A stretch of 64,000 bases of DNA, from NCBI GenBank assembly GCA_045589695.1, contig JAZNPP010000051.1, positions 9,482 to 73,481 on the forward strand, written 5' to 3'. Each line of letters starts with the position of its first letter. Within the stretch, counting starts at the first letter, position 1. The translations under genes and the position numbers were made by a program. The notes below the pieces were generated by a model. That model worked only from the letters and a program-made list of their open reading frames with translations. It searched no databases and was not told the origin of the DNA. Source of the DNA: HGM04593 sp045589695 (GTDB lineage Bacteria > Bacteroidota > Bacteroidia > Bacteroidales > Bacteroidaceae). Positions 59,397 to 64,000 of the stretch are shown here, in pieces.

Positions 59397-61277
59397 ATGA
59401 AAAAATACATATTACTTGCCGGGTCAATGTTCATCGCCTCAATAGCAATGCAATCTTGCCTTGATTTTGATGACCCGGGAACGGAACTTGGCGTAAATCA
59501 GGTTGTCACTGACAACACCAACCTTAAAAGCGGAAAAGTGGATTCAATCAATTACCGCATTACTCCTACTGAAGAGAGTGTAAGATTCGCATTGGATTCA
59601 CTGAACAAAGGCCGATATTTAGAAACCATCAAATCAGGAACATACTGTTTAAGAGGCGGTAAGATTCAGGATGGAACCGTATACAAGCCCGCTTCACACG
59701 CTTACCAGTACCAATACAACTTTGGACCGGACAGATATGCCCAGTATTTTACCATACCTCACAAGAAATTCCTGTCGGGTTCTCTGACATCGACCTACAA
59801 TGTATCTGCCGAGTTCAACGGCGGTCCTCTCGGAGCATACGGCATGGCGAAGAACGTTTTTATACCATTGCTTCACCACCCTATGATAGACTCCATTCCC
59901 GAAATAAAAGCCGTTGTACTGCTCTATTATTGCCTTTCGGCGCAAGAGCAGGCCGACCTTTCGGGACCGTTCACATATATTGAAGACAAGCAGAACTCGC
60001 AGGCGCCTTCAACATACAACAAGGTCGAAGATATATACTATGGCATAGAGGCTAACCTTGATACCATCGTAAATTGTCTGGAGCACTTCGAAACCCGCCC
60101 CGACTGGTATAAAGCCCAGATTAACAGCATAATGGACGGCTTCAACCTCACGCGAGACGGACTCATGGACATTGAAGGCAACATTATGGCCGTAGACAAG
60201 ATAAAAGCCCACATAAAGCTTGCGAACTCTTTAAAACTGCGCATGGCGATGCACATTTCAAAAGTTCAGCCGGCTTTGGCGAAAGAATGGGCCGAAGAGG
60301 CAGTTGAAAGAGGCGTGATCGAGACAGTCAATGACCAGATGGGCTTCTTCCAGGCAATAGATGCAATCGGGCACCCGTTGGTACAGATTTCAAACTGGGG
60401 CGACATTCGTTTGTCGGCATCATTAGAAAGCCTTCTCATGAGCCTTGACCACCCGTACACAAAAACGATCTTTAAGAAAAACAGCGAGAAAATCGTAAAC
60501 AGGAATAACCCCGAAGAGGTACTCGAGGCCAACACACGCATATGCGGTATCCGTTCCGGCGTATATGTAGGAACCGGACAGACATATAATGAAAACCAGT
60601 ACCAGGCGTATTCGACGTTCGACCAAGAAATGATGTCAAACGCTCCTTTATACCTCATAAAGTTCGCCGAAGTGGATTTCCTGCGCGCGGAAGGAGCGTT
60701 GCGCGGTTGGGACATGGGTGGAGACGCCCGTTCCTTCTATGAGCGAGGCATAAAGAATGCCGACCTTATAGAACCGGTATATGCCGAGTTCTTCGAAGAG
60801 TACTATTCTAAATATGTGGACGACTACATGGCGCAAGAGAAGCCCTGGACCGACGAGGAAGGCAATCCCTACGTGAACGTAGACCCGATAGGAGACGGTG
60901 AACCATGGCAGAGCGTTACGGAAATAGGTGTTGCATGGAACGAAAACGATGGCAGAGACACCAAGCTCGAAAAGATTATCACACAGAAGTATCTGGCGCT
61001 GTTCCCGCTATCGACCGAAGCATGGACCGAACTGCGACGTACGGGATATCCAAAACTGTTCGACGTGCAGAACCCCGATGACGGCGACGGCAGCCTCTTC
61101 TTGGGCGATATAATTCGCCGCATACCCTGGGTGCCGACCGATATCGCCGGACAACAGATGGTAGCGAATTCAGGCCTTGAGGCATTGGGCGGCGCCGACG
61201 AACAGGCAACACGTTTGTGGTGGGATGTAGACGGGCCCAACTTCCCCAGTATTGCCGGACAGATATTCAACTTCTAA
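59397..61277 (+). CDS. SusD/RagB-like outer-membrane lipoprotein
   Basis: A 626-residue lipoprotein with a signal peptide ending IASIAMQSC (Cys at about residue 21). The protein has the helical TPR-like body of SusD proteins. Its late segments LIKFAEVDFLRAEGALRGWDMGGDA (seen as KFAEVDFLRAEGALRGW) and TEAWTELRRTGYPKLF match the SusD_2 (SusD/RagB-like) group better than the classical SusD. It caps the SusC channel and binds the substrate at the cell surface. It is 36 bases from SusC and 30 from the endoglycosidase gene, so the three probably form an operon for one glycan. Confidence 0.93.
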   Translation: MKKYILLAGSMFIASIAMQSCLDFDDPGTELGVNQVVTDNTNLKSGKVDSINYRITPTEESVRFALDSLNKGRYLETIKSGTYCLRGGKIQDGTVYKPASHAYQYQYNFGPDRYAQYFTIPHKKFLSGSLTSTYNVSAEFNGGPLGAYGMAKNVFIPLLHHPMIDSIPEIKAVVLLYYCLSAQEQADLSGPFTYIEDKQNSQAPSTYNKVEDIYYGIEANLDTIVNCLEHFETRPDWYKAQINSIMDGFNLTRDGLMDIEGNIMAVDKIKAHIKLANSLKLRMAMHISKVQPALAKEWAEEAVERGVIETVNDQMGFFQAIDAIGHPLVQISNWGDIRLSASLESLLMSLDHPYTKTIFKKNSEKIVNRNNPEEVLEANTRICGIRSGVYVGTGQTYNENQYQAYSTFDQEMMSNAPLYLIKFAEVDFLRAEGALRGWDMGGDARSFYERGIKNADLIEPVYAEFFEEYYSKYVDDYMAQEKPWTDEEGNPYVNVDPIGDGEPWQSVTEIGVAWNENDGRDTKLEKIITQKYLALFPLSTEAWTELRRTGYPKLFDVQNPDDGDGSLFLGDIIRRIPWVPTDIAGQQMVANSGLEALGGADEQATRLWWDVDGPNFPSIAGQIFNF

Positions 61278-61307
61278 ATTAAAAAACTAACCAAACAAAA
61301 GGAATAT

Positions 61308-64000
61308 ATGAAAAGAATAACAATGTTTGTATTGTCGCTATGCCTTATAATGGGAGCAATAGCGCAGATTGATACGAGCAAAGAATATCGTATTAAAGAG
61401 GTCAGTACAGGTAAATACCTTAACGCTGCAAGTTACACAGCAAACCCTACCGGACCAAAAGGAGGCGTAAACCTTGCGAACAAAGCCGAAAGCAACGACC
61501 AGATTTTCATATTCGAAGCTTCGGGGAGCGGTTATAATCTCAAGACAAAAAGCGGTTACTACATCTATTGTCAAGAATGGAACGTAGACGCTCTTACAAC
61601 AAAAACATTACTGACATTTAAAGATGCCGGCAATGGCCAATATTACATAAAGAACGGCGACTATTATTTCAAGGTTGAGAACGTGGACGGCACATACTAT
61701 CCGTTCTGCAACTCTTCGGCAGGAGATGCCGCCAAATGGGCCATTGTAGACAAGGATGACGACACAGACGAAGGCGAGAGCGGCGGCACAGCAGCCGACC
61801 CGCTTGCCGACAAGAGCATCTACGACTATTCAGGCTTTACCGATGAAAATCTTCTGAACCTGTTCTACAAAGCTTTGCAAAACGGCCGCAAATACCCGAC
61901 AATGGCGGAGTTCGAAGCAGCCGGCATTCAGGCATCCGATATCGCTTTCACGCGTTCGCATGTCCGCAAAGCCGAAATACTTGACCGCAGCGACCGCCTT
62001 GTTCAAGACACATACAAGGACCGCAACCTGTTCCTGAACATACCTATGGACTTCGGCAAGGACGGAAGCGTAGGACAGCCTAACACAAAGTTCCACTCAG
62101 ACGTATTCTCGATGTGGCAGTACACGAACCTTTTCGGTTCATGGAACAAGGGTATATTCCAGGCTCCAGCGGCATGGGTCGATGCGGCGCACCGCAACGG
62201 TACCGATATTATGAGCGGCATCAAGTTCTTTGAGAGCTGGACACCCGGCAGCGGCGACGGAGCATACAGCGCGCTTATCTCCAAGAAAGACGCTCAGGGC
62301 AACTATATTTACGTAAAACCGCTTATAAACTGTCTCATGTTCTTTGGAGCGGACGGTATCAATTACAACTGGGAAGATGACAGCTACGGCAACAGCGATG
62401 TAGTCGCTTTCCACAAAGCCTTATACAAATATGCAGCCGAAGTAGGCTTCACGAACTACCATAGCGCTGTATACACACCACAACAGGCTATAACGGCTAA
62501 TACGGTTGATGTGCTTTACGGAACAACATCTACAGGCAAGACGCATGACCTCATGCTTAACTATAACGGCGGAAACTTTACTGGAGCGATACAGATGCAA
62601 CAATCTGTCAATGTAGCCACAAGCAACATGGGCACCACGGACGGCCTTTATACAGGAGTTTGGATTGCCGGCATGGACCGTTCATGGAGTTCTCTTGCAC
62701 AGAATGAGACTATAAAGAAGATTGGTATATGCCTTTGGGGTGAACATGGCCAAAGCCGTTTCTGGCAGTTCAACCAGGGTAACGGCGTCTATGACACACA
62801 AGGCAACTACCAGAGATTGTACGAGCGCGCGATGTCAGGCGGAAACCGCAACCCGGCAAGCCGCCCGGCGGTAAGCAATGAAGGAAACAATTGGGTAACA
62901 GAGAACGGCAAGCTCCCGCTGTCTACATTCGCAGGCCTCGCGACATGGATTCCCGAACGTTCAGCTATCCAGGGCAATTTCCATTTCTTGACACATTTCA
63001 CTCTCGGCAACGGCGACCGCTACTACTACAAAGGCAAAGAGTCGCACCCCGGAGGCTGGTACAACATGGGTTCACAGGACCTCGTTCCTACATACCGTTG
63101 GCTGCGTTACAAGAGCAACACCACTGAGACAAGCAATGAGATTGACGTGAACTACACACACCTTGACGCTTACACCGGCGGTTCTTGTATCGAGCTTACA
63201 GGCGCTTCGACATCTGCAGGCACCGACATTATCCTTTACAAGACTTCGTTAAAGGTTGCCGGTTCCAACCCGTATGCGAAACTCGCTGTAAAGACACTTA
63301 ACAACACCAAAGCAAGCGACCTTTATCTCATCCTCAAGCTTCAGGGCGAGAACAGCTACAGAGAGTACGCATACGGCGCTCTCAACGGCAACACATGGGA
63401 GGAGAAGACTATAAACCTGAGCGGAGTAACAACCGGCAAAGTCGTTGAACGCATCGGCTTGCGCGTAAAGGGCAGCAACGCTAAATACCAGCTGTATGTC
63501 GGCAAGCTTGAGCTCAACGACAACAGTACAGTTACCCCTGCGGAACTTAACAATCTTTGGGTAGAAGTCAAGAAAGAGACAAAGTCTTCTATGACAATGA
63601 AACTGCATTGGGATGTCAATGCAACAGCGAAGACACGCGCTGACTGGGGCCTGGTTTACAATGACGAGGCAAACATCAGCCACTTTGAGATTATGTACAA
63701 AAATGGAGAAGATGGCAGAGTAGCGCAGGTTGGTACAACATCACAGTGGGCAACATTTGTGGGTAACATTGAGTTTACAAGCGTGAACGACGTTCCATTT
63801 ATTGGTGTACGTTCAGTTTCTACTGACCTCAAGACATACTCTCCTATTGTTTGGGTAGAAGTTCCACGCGGCAACCAGGCCGACCTTCCCGAAAAGGTTG
63901 AAGAGGACACATACGGCGTGAGCCAGATTGACCCTGCTTCAAGCGGCATTGAAAATGCACGCACACAGCGCTACGTTGACCTTGTTACAACAACAGGCGC
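61308..64000 (+). CDS. GH85-like endo-beta-N-acetylglucosaminidase, 3' truncated
   Basis: At least 897 residues, open to the window end. A signal peptide (MFVLSLCLIMGAIAQ) is followed by a ricin/lectin-like beta module (about 22-145, YRIKEVSTGKYLNAASY) like that at the N-terminus of the GH2 enzyme at 8173. The catalytic region at about 170-550 shows VDAAHRNGTDIM, FFESWTPGSGDGAYS, and FFGADGINYNWEDD, where Asn354-Trp-Glu356 fits the N-x-E catalytic pair of GH85 endoglycosidases. Those enzymes cut between the two GlcNAc residues of N-glycan cores. Beta-sandwich modules follow from about residue 620. A T9SS tail may lie beyond the window. With SusC and SusD upstream it forms a candidate N-glycan-release locus. 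Confidence 0.75.
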   Translation, partial: MKRITMFVLSLCLIMGAIAQIDTSKEYRIKEVSTGKYLNAASYTANPTGPKGGVNLANKAESNDQIFIFEASGSGYNLKTKSGYYIYCQEWNVDALTTKTLLTFKDAGNGQYYIKNGDYYFKVENVDGTYYPFCNSSAGDAAKWAIVDKDDDTDEGESGGTAADPLADKSIYDYSGFTDENLLNLFYKALQNGRKYPTMAEFEAAGIQASDIAFTRSHVRKAEILDRSDRLVQDTYKDRNLFLNIPMDFGKDGSVGQPNTKFHSDVFSMWQYTNLFGSWNKGIFQAPAAWVDAAHRNGTDIMSGIKFFESWTPGSGDGAYSALISKKDAQGNYIYVKPLINCLMFFGADGINYNWEDDSYGNSDVVAFHKALYKYAAEVGFTNYHSAVYTPQQAITANTVDVLYGTTSTGKTHDLMLNYNGGNFTGAIQMQQSVNVATSNMGTTDGLYTGVWIAGMDRSWSSLAQNETIKKIGICLWGEHGQSRFWQFNQGNGVYDTQGNYQRLYERAMSGGNRNPASRPAVSNEGNNWVTENGKLPLSTFAGLATWIPERSAIQGNFHFLTHFTLGNGDRYYYKGKESHPGGWYNMGSQDLVPTYRWLRYKSNTTETSNEIDVNYTHLDAYTGGSCIELTGASTSAGTDIILYKTSLKVAGSNPYAKLAVKTLNNTKASDLYLILKLQGENSYREYAYGALNGNTWEEKTINLSGVTTGKVVERIGLRVKGSNAKYQLYVGKLELNDNSTVTPAELNNLWVEVKKETKSSMTMKLHWDVNATAKTRADWGLVYNDEANISHFEIMYKNGEDGRVAQVGTTSQWATFVGNIEFTSVNDVPFIGVRSVSTDLKTYSPIVWVEVPRGNQADLPEKVEEDTYGVSQIDPASSGIENARTQRYVDLVTTTG

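Noticed and set aside
1..64000. CRISPR arrays, insertion sequences and prophage genes.
   Set aside because: No regularly spaced repeats, transposase or phage structural motifs were found on either strand.

Overview
The window is chromosomal DNA from a member of the Bacteroidota, most likely of the order Bacteroidales. The evidence is: SusC/SusD outer-membrane pairs, lipoproteins with the usual Bacteroidetes signal peptides, a SprA/Sov-type type IX secretion (T9SS) translocon protein, secreted proteins ending in T9SS sorting-type tails, and many promoters with the Bacteroides -7 element TAnnTTTG rather than a sigma-70 box. I cannot name the genus from sequence alone. No phage, insertion sequence, plasmid gene or CRISPR array is visible, and the gene order looks like stable host genome.

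Layout. 1-6066: the end of a SusD gene, then an unusual lipoprotein train (a metallohydrolase relative without HExxH, a TlpA-like thiol-disulfide protein, a small thioredoxin-like lipoprotein) and a large secreted protein with a T9SS-like tail. 6138-20020: cell-envelope and glycan genes, comprising a small beta-barrel protein, an M23 peptidase, a giant GH2 beta-galactosidase with ricin-like modules, DUF4491, a GH29 fucosidase, cutC, a transglutaminase-like lipoprotein with a coupled 50-residue microprotein, and an ABC half-transporter. 20179-28350: ruvA, sprA and tRNA-Arg(CCU) on the opposite strand. 28538-34586: a TPR protein, a coupled HTH/AlkD-like pair, and a fur-purA-metallopeptidase-hisS run. 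34648-37185: pta-ackA behind a strong promoter and a long, foldable leader. 37196-44416: a lipoprotein, the CCA-adding enzyme, an isolated TolC-like protein, and a five-gene minus-strand run (efp, glycosyltransferase, radC, a SufT-like gene, lpxH). 44543-52590: an RND tripartite efflux operon followed by a TonB-dependent receptor. 52688-55607: 2-oxoacid:ferredoxin oxidoreductase subunits. 55705-64000: a SusC-SusD-endoglycosidase locus cut by the window end.

How the genes may work together. The GH85-like endoglycosidase, GH2 beta-galactosidase and GH29 fucosidase would suit attack on host N-glycans or mucin-type glycans. SprA and the T9SS-type tails suggest that some of the secreted proteins reach the cell surface. 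Pta-AckA and the ferredoxin oxidoreductase fit anaerobic metabolism ending in acetate. The most unusual items are the lipoprotein train at the left edge, the tyrosine-rich acidic microprotein at 15242-15394, the long leader before pta, and the perfect inverted repeat fused to the tRNA-Arg 3' end. Function assignments come from reading motifs by eye. No database search was run.
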